From the NCBI RefSeq assembly GCF_009931115.1, contig NZ_CP047491.1:620001-684000 (forward strand): a stretch of DNA of 64,000 bases, in the 5' to 3' direction. Below the pieces are notes generated by a model that was given only the letters and a program-made list of their open reading frames with translations, had not been told where the DNA came from and made no database searches. Both the position numbers and the translations under genes were made by a program. The stretch is from Microbulbifer hydrolyticus. Its GTDB lineage: Bacteria; Pseudomonadota; Gammaproteobacteria; Pseudomonadales; Cellvibrionaceae. Of this stretch, positions 8,522-18,199 are shown piece after piece. Within the stretch, counting starts at the first letter, position 1, and every line of letters begins with the position of its first letter.

Positions 8522-10366
8522 ATGTCGAAAAACACTCCCCCACTCGGTAGCCCGCATAACGGCACGCCTTCGGAAAATAACGCCGCGAACATGAGTGCGC
8601 GGGAGATGATGATCTCCCTCTGGCAATTTATGCGGCCTTACAAGAAGGTGCTTTTCGGCGCGGGCGTGGCACTTGTGTTCACTGCGGGCATCACCCTTGC
8701 CATTGGCCAGGGCGTGCGCCTGCTCGTGGATCAGGGGCTTACCGGGGATTCCAGTGAGGCCCTTGCCCATGCCGTCCTCGTCCTGCTGGTACTGGCCGGG
8801 CTGATGGCGCTCGGTACCTATGCGCGCCACTATCTGGTTTCCTGGCTCGGCGAGCGCGTGGTCGCAGATCTGCGCAAGGCGGTGTTCGATCATATCGTTA
8901 CCCTCCACCCGAGCTATTTCGAGACCAACCGCAGCGGCGAGATCATGTCCCGCCTCACCACCGACACCACACTGCTGCAACATATCATCGGCACTTCCTT
9001 TTCCATGGCCCTGCGCAGTTCGCTGATGTTTGTGGGTGCATTGATTTTGTTACTGTTCACCAACCTGAAGCTGAGCCTGATTGTTTTGATTGGCGTACCG
9101 CTGGTGCTGCTGCCGATCGTGCTGTACGGCCGCCGGGTCAGAAAACTCTCGAAGGCCAGCCAGGATTCCATTGCGGACGTGGGCAGTTATGCGGGAGAAA
9201 TCATCCAGCACATCAAAACCGTACAGAGTTACACCCGTGAAAGGGATGAGATGCGGGCGTTTGCCGCAGAAGTGGAAATTGCTTTTGATGTCGCCAAGCG
9301 GCGCATACGCCAGCGCTCCCTGCTGATCGCAGTGGTGATACTGCTGATGTTTGGTGCCGTGAGCGGCCTGTTGTGGGTGGGTGGCAACGATATGATCGCC
9401 GGGCGTATGAGTAGCGGGGACCTGGCGGCCTTTGTGTTCTATGCGGTGATGATGGGCTCCGCGGTGGCAACCATCTCCGAAGTATACGGCGAGCTGCAGC
9501 GGGCCACCGGCGCCACCGAACGCCTGATGGACCTCCTGCACGTGGAGTCACAGATTCCCGCCAGTACCGGTATGGGCGAAGCGGATCGGCCGTTCAGCGA
9601 CGCTGGCGGACATGTGGTGTTCGACGGGGTGGATTTCAGTTACCCAACCCGGCCCGATCACCCCGCGATTCATCACCTGGACCTGGACGTACCAGCAGGC
9701 AAGAGCCTGGCGCTGGTGGGCCCTTCGGGCGCGGGCAAGTCCACCCTGCTGGAATTACTGCAGCGGTTTTACGATCCGCTCGGCGGACGCATTACCCTGG
9801 ACGGCGTGGATATTCGGGAAATGGACACCGGCGCCCTCCGCAAATACATCGCGGTGGTTCCGCAGCAGCCAGCCCTGTTCACTGCCGATGTCTGGTACAA
9901 CATCCGCTACGGCAAACCGGACGCAAGTGATGAAGAAGTGATTGCCGCCGCCAGGGCTGCCCATGCCGACGAATTTATCGAGCAATTGCCGGAGGGGTAC
10001 AACAGTCACCTGGGCGAGCAGGGCACGCGACTCTCCGGGGGGCAGAAGCAGCGCATCGCGATTGCCCGTGCGATCCTGAAAGACCCGAAAATCCTCCTGC
10101 TGGATGAGGCCACCAGTGCGCTGGATGCGGAGAGCGAGTATCACGTCCAGCAGGCGCTGCAGACACTAATGAAGAACCGCACCACCATTATCATCGCGCA
10201 TCGGCTGGCGACCATCCTGCACGCAGACAGTATTGCGGTGTTGGAGCGGGGGGCTCTGGTAGCGCAGGGCAGCCACCGGGAGCTTGTCGATATCTCACCG
10301 CTGTACAAGCGGCTTGCGGAGCTACAGTTTCAGGATTCAGAAAGGCGGATGCCAGATGGGGAGTAG
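8522..10366 (+). CDS. ABC exporter, fused membrane and ATPase domains (MsbA-like)
   Basis: A 614-residue type IV-fold ABC half-exporter, expected to work as a homodimer in the inner membrane. Six transmembrane helices occupy about residues 35-325 and the nucleotide-binding domain about 365-600. Visible motifs are Walker A GPSGAGKST (near 400), the Q-loop, signature LSGGQKQRIAIARA (near 503), Walker B ILLLDEATSALD and the switch His in IIIAHRLATI. This class exports lipids, peptides or drugs; the sequence does not say which. It is transcribed alone and ends at a strong terminator shared with the cold-shock gene. Confidence 0.93.
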   Translation: MSKNTPPLGSPHNGTPSENNAANMSAREMMISLWQFMRPYKKVLFGAGVALVFTAGITLAIGQGVRLLVDQGLTGDSSEALAHAVLVLLVLAGLMALGTYARHYLVSWLGERVVADLRKAVFDHIVTLHPSYFETNRSGEIMSRLTTDTTLLQHIIGTSFSMALRSSLMFVGALILLLFTNLKLSLIVLIGVPLVLLPIVLYGRRVRKLSKASQDSIADVGSYAGEIIQHIKTVQSYTRERDEMRAFAAEVEIAFDVAKRRIRQRSLLIAVVILLMFGAVSGLLWVGGNDMIAGRMSSGDLAAFVFYAVMMGSAVATISEVYGELQRATGATERLMDLLHVESQIPASTGMGEADRPFSDAGGHVVFDGVDFSYPTRPDHPAIHHLDLDVPAGKSLALVGPSGAGKSTLLELLQRFYDPLGGRITLDGVDIREMDTGALRKYIAVVPQQPALFTADVWYNIRYGKPDASDEEVIAAARAAHADEFIEQLPEGYNSHLGEQGTRLSGGQKQRIAIARAILKDPKILLLDEATSALDAESEYHVQQALQTLMKNRTTIIIAHRLATILHADSIAVLERGALVAQGSHRELVDISPLYKRLAELQFQDSERRMPDGE

Positions 10367-10395
10367 AGGGGCGAGCAGACAAATACAGCACAAAC

Positions 10396-10423
10396 AAAAA
10401 CGGGCCCCGAAGGGCCCGTTTTT
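10396..10423. terminator. Bidirectional terminator between exporter and cold-shock genes
   Basis: A stem of ACGGGCCC with GGGCCCGT, flanked by A5 and T5, stands between two convergent genes and can end transcription from either side. Confidence 0.88.
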
Positions 10424-10437
10424 ACATCAGCAGGGGA

Positions 10438-10647
10438 TTAAACCACTACGATGTTTTCAGCCTGAGGGCCTTTAGCGCCCTGAGTTACGGTGAACTCAAC
10501 GGCCTGGCCTTCGGTCAGAGTGCGGAAGCCGGTGCTGGCGATTGCACTGAAGTGTGCAAATACGTCCGGGCCGGACTGCTGCTCAATAAAACCAAAGCCT
10601 TTAGATTCGTCGAACCACTTTACGGTGCCAGTTACTGTATTGGACAT
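10438..10647 (-). CDS. Cold-shock domain protein (CspA family)
   Basis: A 69-residue single cold-shock domain protein that binds single-stranded RNA and DNA in the cytoplasm. RNA-binding motifs RNP1 (KGFGFI) and RNP2 (VFAHF) are intact, and the N-terminal TGTVKWFD is canonical. AGGA lies seven to eight bases before the ATG. About 265 bases separate it from ybiT. On the minus strand a possible promoter (TTTACA at about 10783, then TTATTC 17 bases on) would give a leader of over 100 nt, as is common for csp mRNAs, but it is weak. Confidence 0.96.
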   Translation of the reverse strand: MSNTVTGTVKWFDESKGFGFIEQQSGPDVFAHFSAIASTGFRTLTEGQAVEFTVTQGAKGPQAENIVVV

Positions 10648-10862
10648 AATAAAATCCTGAGATTGTTACGGAGTTGTGCCTTCGGAGGGCGATGTATTGC
10701 CTTGAAAACAAGCCGTGACTTAAAAACTGCAGGACGAGGTGTTACGAATAATACAGCGAAATGTAGATTGTAAACGTGGGCTTTCTTTCTAGCAGGTATC
10801 CACTCTATAGATAAGTGAGGGCGGTGTCTACTATTTGTTCAGTAATTGTTCAATAAAATTTG

Positions 10863-10904
10863 CCTGGGCACAAATCGCGCCAGTTAGAGGCGATCTGTGC
10901 CAGG
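10863..10904 (-). terminator. Hairpin after ybiT, probable terminator
   Basis: A long imperfect stem (CCTGGGCACAAATCGC against GCGATCTGTGCCAGG, one bulge, one G-U) sits nine bases past the ybiT stop and is followed by a mixed A/T run rather than clean T residues. Confidence 0.55.
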
Positions 10905-10913
10905 TCCGCGGAC

Positions 10914-12518
10914 TCAGGCTGCGCGGGCTTCCTCGCGTGCCCGGTCGGTCAGGTACTCATCGTAGGTGCCCTGGAAGTCGACCAGCTGGTTGTCTTTGAT
11001 CTCGAGCACGCGCGTGGCCAGAGAGGACACGAACTGACGGTCATGGCTGACGAAGATCAGTGTGCCCTCATACTGGGACAGCGCCTTGTTCAGCGCCTCG
11101 ATGGACTCCATATCCAGGTGGTTGGTGGGCTCGTCCATGACCAGCACATTGGTGTCCATCATCATCAGTTTGCCGAACAGCAGGCGGTTCTTCTCGCCAC
11201 CAGAGCACACGCGGGCCTTCTTGTTGGCGTCGTCCGCGGTAAACAGCAGGCGGCCGAGCATGCCGCGGACCGCCAGGTCGTCGTGTTTGGGCGTGCGCCA
11301 CTGTGACATCCACTCAAAAATGGTCAGGTCGTTGTCGAAGTCGGCGCTGCTGTCCTGGGGGCAGTAGCCGATAGCCGCGTTCTCGGACCATTTCACCACG
11401 CCATTATTAGCCTGCAGCTCGTCCACCAGGCAGCGCAGCAAGGTGGTCTTCCCTACCCCGTTCTCGCCGATTACCGCGAGGCGCGCGCCAGCTTCCAGAA
11501 TCATTTCACCACCGGCAAACAGCGGCTCATCAAAGCCGTGGGCCAGCTGCTCCAGGATCAGCGCCTGTCGGTGCAGCTTCTTGCTCTGCTGGAAGGTGAT
11601 GTAGGGTTTTACCCGGCTGGAGGGTTTCACTTCGTCCAGCTTGATCTTCTCCATCTTCTTCGCCCGCGAGCTGGCCTGCTTCGCCTTGGAGGCGTTGGCC
11701 GAGAAGCGGTTTACGAACGACTGTAGCTCTTCCAGCTCTGCGGACTTCTTTGCGTTCTCTGCGTGCAGCTGATCCTGGATCAGGGTGGAAGCCGCGACAA
11801 AGTCCTCATAGTTACCCGGGAAGATGCGCAGCTCACCGTAATCGATATCCGCCATGTGGGTACAAACGGAATTGAGGAAGTGGCGGTCGTGAGAAATGAT
11901 GATCATGGTGGAGCGGCGCTGGTTCAGCACCTCTGCCAGCCAGTGGATGGTGTGGATATCCAGGTTGTTGGTGGGTTCGTCCAGCAACAGGATATCGGGA
12001 TCCGCAAACAGCGCCTGCGCCAGTAGCACCCGTACTTTCCAGCCAGGCGCGACCTGCTTCATGGAACCGAAATGCAGGGACTCCTCGATGCCTGCCTCCA
12101 GCAGGATCTCGCCCGCACGGCTCTCCGCGCTGTAACCGTCCAGTTCGGCAAACTGCACCTCGAGGTCTGCCACACGCATGCCTTCTTCCTCGCTCATTTC
12201 GGGGAGCGAGTAGATGCGGTCACGTTCCTGCTTGATTTTCCACAGGCGGGTATCGCCCATGATGACTGTATCGACTACCGAGTACTCTTCGAACGCAAAC
12301 TGATCCTGGCTGAGCACACCCACGGTGCACCCGGGCTCGATCGAGACATTGCCTGCAGACGGGGCCAGTGCGCCACTCAGGATCTTCATGAAGGTGGACT
12401 TGCCGCAGCCATTGGCGCCAATCAGGCCATAGCGGTTGCCGTTGCCGAACTTGGCAGAGATGTTTTCAAACAGCGGCTGGGCACCAAACTGCATGGTGAT
12501 GTTTGCGGTGGTGATCAA
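10914..12518 (-). CDS. ybiT: ABC-F family ATPase YbiT
   Basis: A 534-residue ABC-F protein: two ATPase domains with no membrane segment, a translation factor type that binds the ribosomal E site. Domain 1 starts [12 protein letters not shown], with Walker [10 protein letters not shown] and Walker [14 protein letters not shown] linker rich in Lys/Glu/Ala (residues about 240-300) includes [24 protein letters not shown]. Domain 2 has GENGVGKTT and [15 protein letters not shown]. Length and linker match E. coli YbiT rather than EttA, Uup or YheS. The role in stress translation is known for the family only in outline. Confidence 0.92.
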   Translation of the reverse strand: MITTANITMQFGAQPLFENISAKFGNGNRYGLIGANGCGKSTFMKILSGALAPSAGNVSIEPGCTVGVLSQDQFAFEEYSVVDTVIMGDTRLWKIKQERDRIYSLPEMSEEEGMRVADLEVQFAELDGYSAESRAGEILLEAGIEESLHFGSMKQVAPGWKVRVLLAQALFADPDILLLDEPTNNLDIHTIHWLAEVLNQRRSTMIIISHDRHFLNSVCTHMADIDYGELRIFPGNYEDFVAASTLIQDQLHAENAKKSAELEELQSFVNRFSANASKAKQASSRAKKMEKIKLDEVKPSSRVKPYITFQQSKKLHRQALILEQLAHGFDEPLFAGGEMILEAGARLAVIGENGVGKTTLLRCLVDELQANNGVVKWSENAAIGYCPQDSSADFDNDLTIFEWMSQWRTPKHDDLAVRGMLGRLLFTADDANKKARVCSGGEKNRLLFGKLMMMDTNVLVMDEPTNHLDMESIEALNKALSQYEGTLIFVSHDRQFVSSLATRVLEIKDNQLVDFQGTYDEYLTDRAREEARAA

Positions 12519-12713
12519 GAGCGTATTCCCGGAGACTTGCAGTGGGCGGATGGATGAGAATCATCGATGAGGTCCGCCGCAGGGTGACGTGCGGCGGGGC
12601 TGCGCACTATACGGTGGTGGCGCCGTAGTGTCGAGAAAACTGTGTGATAAGTGACCAGTTTCGGGCCGCTGCGGCCTGCGGTCCCGGGCTTCCCCTTTGG
12701 AAGCTTGCCACGC

Positions 12714-13925
12714 TCAGAAGCTGGCCACGCTCACCAGTCCCGCGATGGTGGTGGCGATACCGAGCATGATCATGTAGGCCACGCCGAGAACCGAATACTT
12801 CAGTGTGGTCACGGGCCAGCTCTGCCGGTACACACGCTTTTGCATCAACAGGAGGTAGGCGGGCACCCAGAACGCCAGTACCAGCAGTGCCAGATTGAAC
12901 AGCGTGTGCGGCAAGGTATCCGGCCCGGTGAGCCAGGCGCGCAGATCAATCAGCAAAACCGACAGCAGCAGCGTGAGTGACAGAAAAGCGTGGCTATGGA
13001 GTGCGACGATCAGGTGCTCCATATACAGGCGGCGGCTGAACGCATACAGCAGGCTCAGGCACAGCGCGAAGATGGGCAGCATGATGAACAGGGCGGTGGG
13101 AATGGCCCCAAACAGCGCATCCTTGAGCAGGTTCGGGTCTTGCTGGATACGGGCGATATTCATTGTCAGTCGCGTGCCCTGGCGTTCAAGCCAGGCGTTC
13201 AGCGCAGACGGCGCCGCCTCAAGCTGAGGCAGCTGGATGTTCACGGGATCCTCTTCGGTCAGGCGCTCTGCGGCTGCAGGGTTCAGCTGTGCTATACGCC
13301 GGCTTGCGTGCCCGCGTATGACATTCTCCAGGCCATCCGTTAATTCGGGAAGGCCGGAAACATCGTCGCTTTCTCGCCGGACATCGGCAATTTCTTCCAG
13401 CGCTAAGTCACGCAAGCGCAAAACCTCTTCCACACTGGCAGCCGTTTCGATGGTGTTTTCCATCTGGTCCAGGTCAAGGCCGGCCATTGCCTCAGCGGCG
13501 GTGGAGCTGTTGATGGACAGGCCGCCCTCCCAGTCGCTGCTAAGGTTGGCGGCGAAAAAAGCGGTCAGACACAGGAACACAAACAGGCGTACCGGGCTCA
13601 CATAGCGCACGCGCCGTCCGGCAAGGTACTCATTGGAGAGGAACCCCGGGTTCAGTAGCAGCGGGCCGAAGGTTCGCGCAATGCGCGAATCCAGCCCGAA
13701 CACCGTACTGAAAAAATCCCCTATCAGCTCGGGAAACTGGCGCACAAGGCTTTTCTCGGGCTGGCCGCAGGCATAGCAGTGTGGGCCCAGCAGTGGCGCT
13801 CCACAATTGCCGCACGCAGCGGCACTTGGAACGTCAATATTCACAGAGCCTGACGTTTCATCGCCGGCTGCCAGTGGCCCGGGGGTTGCTAATTCCTGTT
13901 GAGGAAGGGTTTCAGTATCACTCAT
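12714..13925 (-). CDS. DUF3667 membrane protein with N-terminal zinc-ribbon-like motif
   Basis: A 403-residue protein. Residues 36-57 hold CGNCGAPLLGPHCYACGQ, a CxxC-CxxC zinc-ribbon pattern, followed by FSTVFGLDSRIARTFGPLLLNPGFLSNEYLAGRR, the DUF3667 signature. One membrane segment (RLFVFLCLTAFFAANL) is followed by a soluble loop of about 130 residues and then four more hydrophobic segments toward the C-terminus. Inner-membrane protein of unknown role. The long central loop is rich in Glu, Ala and Leu. It is separated by 195 bases from ybiT and by 454 from hscC. Confidence 0.82.
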   Translation of the reverse strand: MSDTETLPQQELATPGPLAAGDETSGSVNIDVPSAAACGNCGAPLLGPHCYACGQPEKSLVRQFPELIGDFFSTVFGLDSRIARTFGPLLLNPGFLSNEYLAGRRVRYVSPVRLFVFLCLTAFFAANLSSDWEGGLSINSSTAAEAMAGLDLDQMENTIETAASVEEVLRLRDLALEEIADVRRESDDVSGLPELTDGLENVIRGHASRRIAQLNPAAAERLTEEDPVNIQLPQLEAAPSALNAWLERQGTRLTMNIARIQQDPNLLKDALFGAIPTALFIMLPIFALCLSLLYAFSRRLYMEHLIVALHSHAFLSLTLLLSVLLIDLRAWLTGPDTLPHTLFNLALLVLAFWVPAYLLLMQKRVYRQSWPVTTLKYSVLGVAYMIMLGIATTIAGLVSVASF

Positions 13926-14316
13926 GACTTACTCGGGATTAAGCGGCACAGCCTGATCAGAAAATACCTTCCGTCACTTCGTTGTACATATCGGAGCAAG
14001 CAGCGGAAATGGTTTCGCCAGTACTTTGGCGTCAATGTTCGCAGAAAGAATAATAAGGGGAAAGAGCGGGAAAAAATACCGTCCCCGGCCTCTGTTGTGC
14101 GCGGTACCTGTAGCTATGGCTGCGGCACCGGAACTTGCTAGCTATTGCGGCCCGTCTTGGCGCAGGCCGTGAGCGTGAATGTGCCCGAGGTTGATGAAGG
14201 CCAGAATTGGCGCCTTGCGGCGAAAAAATCAGCGAAAGGTTAGAAGTTGAAGTAATCAGCGTCAGATTTTTACGTACTCGCCTTCACCGCTGAGAAATAG
14301 ATACTAGTTTGTAGAG
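13926..14316. other. Intergenic region between divergent DUF3667 and hscC genes
   Basis: A 454-base divergent gap including the inverted repeat listed next. It must hold two promoters; I found no clear -35/-10 pair. A short plus-strand frame at 13899-14141 has no ribosome site and is rejected. Confidence 0.5.
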
Positions 14317-14331
14317 TTCCTACTGTAGGAA
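14317..14331. promoter_or_regulatory. Inverted repeat upstream of hscC, candidate operator
   Basis: TTCCTAC-T-GTAGGAA is a perfect 7-1-7 inverted repeat 48 bases before the hscC start. Its size and position fit a dimeric repressor or activator site. No regulator can be named. Confidence 0.4.
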
Positions 14332-14379
14332 GTTTGCGGTGCCGATACTCCTGCATAAGCATAAAAATTCGGAGGCACT

Positions 14380-16068
14380 ATGACCATTCTTGCCATTGAC
14401 CTTGGTACCACCAACAGCGCCTGCGCCATCTGGCGAGACGGCGAAGCCGTTTCAATTCCCAATCGACTTGGAGACCTGCTTACCCCTTCCGTGGTTGGCG
14501 TAGACGAGCGGGGAGAGATACTTGTTGGTCGCGCGGCCAAGGAGCGCCTGATTACCCACCCCAGCCAGACGGTTGCTGTATTCAAGCGATTGATGGGAAC
14601 CAGCCACCGCGTACAGGTAGCTCGACAAGAGTTCACGGCGGTTGAGCTGTCGTCGCTGGTAATCAAATCACTAAAAGAAGACGCAGAGGCCTTTCTCGGA
14701 TATCCGGTCGAGCAGGCGATTGTCAGCGTGCCGGCGTACTTTAATGATAACCAGCGCTTCGCCACCAAAAAGGCGGGTGAACTTGCGGGTCTCAAAGTCG
14801 ATCGTTTGGTCAATGAGCCTACCGCCGCAGCGATGGCCTACGGACTGCATGAAAAGAAAGAGGGGACCTTTATTATTGTCGACCTCGGCGGCGGCACGCT
14901 GGATGTTACGGTGCTGGAGTTCTTCGAAGGGGTAATGCAAGTGCATTCTTCATCAGGCGATAATTTTCTTGGCGGAGAGGACTTTGTCGATGCAATGGTC
15001 GAGGCTGCCTTAAGCCGAGCAGAATGCCGAAAATCAGAGCTTTCTGCAGTAGAACTTCACCAGTTACAAATGAAAATGGAAACGGTGAAACGCCGAATTT
15101 CTGGGCCGGCGCAGAAAGTGAGTTACCTTGCTGCGGGCAAGCCGCAGGAAATTACCGTAGATACAGAATGGTTTACGAAAGTAGTCACTCCGCTTCTGGT
15201 GCGGCTTCAGCGCCCGATTGAAAACGCGCTCCGTGATGCCGGAATTCCTGCCCGGGAAATTGATGAAGTAGTTCTGGTGGGTGGTTCCACCAAGCTCGCT
15301 GCCGTGCGCTCGTCCGTAGGCAAACTTTTCCGACGCCTGCCGGCGTGCTCCATTGATCCGGATTTCGCCGTGGTACGTGGCGGCGCAGTACAGGCTGGTC
15401 TGGCTGACAAAGATGCCGCGTTGGACGATCTCGTACTTACAGACGTATGTCCGTTTACACTCGGAATTGACTCTGTTGGAATGGCCGACGGGCAGTTCTT
15501 CCCGGTTTATTCACCGATTATCGAGCGCAATGCGACGGTGCCGGTAAGTCGGGTTGAGAGGTTTTCAACGGTTGAAGATGGCCAGGCTGAAATCCGGGTG
15601 AGAGTTTTCCAGGGTGAAAATCGACAAACGTCAAAAAACGTATTTCTAGGCAGTCTGAATATTCCGGTGCCCCGTAATAAAGCGATGAAAGAGGCTATCG
15701 ATGTCCGCTTCAGCTATGACATGAATGGCATTCTGGATGTGGATGTTACTGTGATTAGCAACGGCAAAAAGTACAACAAGGTGATAAAAAATTCACCTGC
15801 CTGCCTGACAGAAGAGGATATAAAAAAATCTCTGGATCGTCTGTGCAAGCTCAAGTTTCACCCGCGCGACGCCGAAATAAATCGTTCACTTCTTGCGAAA
15901 GGTGAGCGCCTTTATGAATCATCGCTTGGCGAAGAAAGGGATATGATCAGTCAGTTGATGACGCAATTTGAGGCGGTGCTCGACCGCCAGAACGATATTG
16001 AAATCGCTAAAGCGCGCAAGGCGTTCCAGGAAAAGCTAGAGCAATTTGATATGGAGGAGTGGCTGTGA
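14380..16068 (+). CDS. hscC: Hsp70 family chaperone HscC
   Basis: A 562-residue Hsp70 paralogue, shorter than DnaK (about 640) and close to E. coli HscC (556). The ATPase domain shows the phosphate-1 loop DLGTTNSACAIW at residue 6, VVVPAYFND-like IVSVPAYFND, phosphate-2 VDLGGGTLDVTV near 166 and VVLVGGSTKL near 300. The substrate domain is short and ends in a truncated helical lid. GGAGG precedes the ATG. The stop overlaps the start of the J-like gene (GTGA), so the two are translated together, as in the hscC-djlB/djlC arrangement of E. coli. Substrates are unknown. Confidence 0.9.
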   Translation: MTILAIDLGTTNSACAIWRDGEAVSIPNRLGDLLTPSVVGVDERGEILVGRAAKERLITHPSQTVAVFKRLMGTSHRVQVARQEFTAVELSSLVIKSLKEDAEAFLGYPVEQAIVSVPAYFNDNQRFATKKAGELAGLKVDRLVNEPTAAAMAYGLHEKKEGTFIIVDLGGGTLDVTVLEFFEGVMQVHSSSGDNFLGGEDFVDAMVEAALSRAECRKSELSAVELHQLQMKMETVKRRISGPAQKVSYLAAGKPQEITVDTEWFTKVVTPLLVRLQRPIENALRDAGIPAREIDEVVLVGGSTKLAAVRSSVGKLFRRLPACSIDPDFAVVRGGAVQAGLADKDAALDDLVLTDVCPFTLGIDSVGMADGQFFPVYSPIIERNATVPVSRVERFSTVEDGQAEIRVRVFQGENRQTSKNVFLGSLNIPVPRNKAMKEAIDVRFSYDMNGILDVDVTVISNGKKYNKVIKNSPACLTEEDIKKSLDRLCKLKFHPRDAEINRSLLAKGERLYESSLGEERDMISQLMTQFEAVLDRQNDIEIAKARKAFQEKLEQFDMEEWL

Positions 16069-17117
16069 CGACCTGCTGGAGCACTCTGGAAATTCCCGAA
16101 AACAGCGATCGCCCGGAAATCCGCAAGGCATACGCCCGCCTGATCAAGAAGTTTCGCCCGGACGAAAATCCCCAGCAATTTCAAGCGATTCACGACGCCT
16201 ATCAGGAAGCGTTGGCAAGACTGCTGCACCCGCGAGTTGGGAATATACAATCCGGTGATGAACCTGGAATATCTCAAGCCGAAGCCCCTTCCAAAGGGGG
16301 AAATTCTGGCTCCCTTGAAGAGGTTCCAGAAGAGCTATTGCCGCCAGGCATGACGCGTGAGACATTCGAACGCATAAACGATGCAATCGAAAATATGAAA
16401 GAAAGCGAGATGATCGTTGAAGTTGACGACTTCAGGATCACCCGTGGAGAGACGCCTGACCAGGGTTTTCGCATTGAGAAGTTATATTCACCAGACACAG
16501 ATGCCTACCGGGCGGGTCTCAGTGACGAGCACAGGCGCGCGCTGGACCAGGCACTTGCCACACTGGATGACATCTTAAACTCGTCTGATGTCGCTAACGC
16601 CAGGCATTGGGATTTTCTCGCAAATTGCTCTTACCTTCTGGACAGCCAGTTTCGCTATCAACTGACAGGGGATGTGCTGCGTAAGATTGCCCAGTATAAC
16701 CTCTCAAGGAATGCCGCATCGCAAGCGCCGGTCGGGGTGACCGCGATGTACTGCCTGGATCAATATCTGGATTTCAGTAGGGCTAGCGTTGAGGATTACC
16801 ACCAGCTTACCGAGCAGGAGTGGAATGCCCTGAGAATGCCAAACCGACTGGGCGCAGGGCAGCCAGTAGTAAATGACGGGTTAAAAGGCGGAAAATTAGT
16901 TGGTGGGCGGGGCCACGCATACACCCCGGCGCCGGAGCCGGGTTTTTGGTTCGCCTTGCTGAAGTTTTCTATTTTTGGCGTTGTGGCGGTATTTGTCTTG
17001 TTGGGGTTCGCGGCACTGGTACACACCGGCAAAGGCTCATTCATCTACGTGTTTGCGATTATCGCCGCAATTAAATTTGTGACAGCGTTTCTTGATGAAT
17101 CCAACAAAAAATCATGA
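16065..17117 (+). CDS. J-like membrane protein, partner of HscC
   Basis: A 350-residue protein. The start is the GTG at 16065, six bases after GGAGGA and overlapping the hscC stop; a GTG at 16059 would leave no room for the ribosome site. Residues 3-50 form a J-domain-like helical hairpin (CWSTLEIPENSD, IRKAYARLIKKFRPDENPQQFQAIHDAYQEAL). The HPD loop reads RPD at 31-33, so the key His is missing. The middle is unrecognised. Two transmembrane segments near 285-340 anchor the C-terminus in the inner membrane. The role, recruiting HscC to membrane clients, is inferred from context. Confidence 0.78.
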   Translation: MTTCWSTLEIPENSDRPEIRKAYARLIKKFRPDENPQQFQAIHDAYQEALARLLHPRVGNIQSGDEPGISQAEAPSKGGNSGSLEEVPEELLPPGMTRETFERINDAIENMKESEMIVEVDDFRITRGETPDQGFRIEKLYSPDTDAYRAGLSDEHRRALDQALATLDDILNSSDVANARHWDFLANCSYLLDSQFRYQLTGDVLRKIAQYNLSRNAASQAPVGVTAMYCLDQYLDFSRASVEDYHQLTEQEWNALRMPNRLGAGQPVVNDGLKGGKLVGGRGHAYTPAPEPGFWFALLKFSIFGVVAVFVLLGFAALVHTGKGSFIYVFAIIAAIKFVTAFLDESNKKS

Positions 17118-17216
17118 CGGGCTAATCCAGCTAAACTTTCGGGTGCGTGCGGCGGTATCGTGCACCGCTATACCAGCGCTCGTCGCGCTTCCTGAAAACG
17201 GCTTCTGGGAGATCAG

Positions 17217-17633
17217 ATGAAATCCAACTGTATGCACCTCGCGGTTCCCGCTGGAGACCTGGAAACCGCCAAAACCTTCTATTGCGACGTCCTCGGGTGC
17301 AAGACCGGCAACAGCGAAGCCGGGCGCTGGGTGGACATCGACTTCTGGGGGAATGAGCTCACGCTCCACCAGAGTGAAGAGCAATTGCCCAATGTACGTC
17401 ACGATGTGGATATGGGCGCAGTGGCCGTACCACATTTTGGCGCACATTTACCTGATGATGAATTTCAGGCGCTCAAGGCGCGTATCGATGCCGCGGGCCT
17501 GGAATACCTGGACAAACCCTACCGCCGCTTTGTGGGCGATGAGTACGAGCAGGAGACATTCTTCATCAAGGATCCGAACGGTAACGTCCTGGAGATGAAG
17601 TCAATGGTGAACCCCGAACTGATGTTCAAGTAG
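17217..17633 (+). CDS. VOC superfamily protein (glyoxalase/dioxygenase fold)
   Basis: A 138-residue cytoplasmic protein of two beta-alpha-beta-beta-beta modules. The N-terminal NCMHLAVPAGDLETAKTFYCDVLG and C-terminal FIKDPNGNVLEMKS blocks are typical; His7 and the final Glu are likely metal ligands, with His in the middle PHFGAHL. The reaction cannot be predicted from this sequence. No close downstream gene; an AT-rich gap follows. Confidence 0.85.
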   Translation: MKSNCMHLAVPAGDLETAKTFYCDVLGCKTGNSEAGRWVDIDFWGNELTLHQSEEQLPNVRHDVDMGAVAVPHFGAHLPDDEFQALKARIDAAGLEYLDKPYRRFVGDEYEQETFFIKDPNGNVLEMKSMVNPELMFK

Positions 17634-17689
17634 GTATATCGCCGCTCCCTTCTTTGGCGTCAAATGCGGGTGGGGTCGCATTTCGACAG

Positions 17690-17905
17690 TTAAACGCCTT
17701 TCTGTTTAAACCGCTTGGGCGGCTTAACGTGTTCCGCTATTTCCATGACGGAATTCGCATATATGTATTGATAAACTTCATCGGTTAGTCGCACAGGTTT
17801 TCCTGTGCCTAAAATAAAATCAATAACTTGTTGGTTAGAGCTAATTAGAGAATAAATTGCACGCGCAGAAGTTTGTAATTGGGCGTAATGGTCCGTAATC
17901 GCCAT
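17690..17905 (-). CDS. Small hypothetical protein
   Basis: A 71-residue frame inside an AT-rich stretch. The sequence is amphipathic and mostly helical, with a basic tail (KPPKRFKQKG) and no signal or membrane segment. There is no clear ribosome site before the ATG. It is divergent from the serine-rich/caspase-like pair starting at 18200 and could belong with it, but nothing beyond position supports that. I do not recognise a family. Confidence 0.42.
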   Translation of the reverse strand: MAITDHYAQLQTSARAIYSLISSNQQVIDFILGTGKPVRLTDEVYQYIYANSVMEIAEHVKPPKRFKQKGV

Positions 17906-18199
17906 GTCATCAATGTGGTGTTATAGCTTTCCTTTTTTATTTCAATAAGTTGCGAAATGCCGTTCGGTAGATTTCTCTGGGCATTTGGTTTCTGTCGTAT
18001 TTAGCATTTTATTTCCGCTATTAATTAAAATTCTACGCTGATATTCTCGCCGAGCTTGCAAAGCGAAATCCACAATACTTCGGGTTTTCTTTGTGGGGTT
18101 TCTATTTCAATTTCTGAAAATAAAAAATAAATCTGGCAGTGCCTGTGGATTTTTTGCCAGTTTTTGTGATGAATGCCCGCATATAAAAGGAATTTAGTG
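17906..18199. other. AT-rich leader upstream of the 18.2-20.8 kb unit, with two stem-loops
   Basis: About 290 bases, clearly more AT-rich than the flanks. Two hairpins can be drawn: AAATGCC with GGCATTT (about 17956-17987) and CTGGCA with TGCCAG (about 18133-18160). No protein-coding frame with a ribosome site is seen. It likely holds the promoter of the downstream pair. Confidence 0.45.

Noticed and set aside
13899-14141. 80-codon plus-strand frame before hscC
   Set aside because: Overlaps the DUF3667 start, no ribosome site, arginine/lysine-rich random composition.
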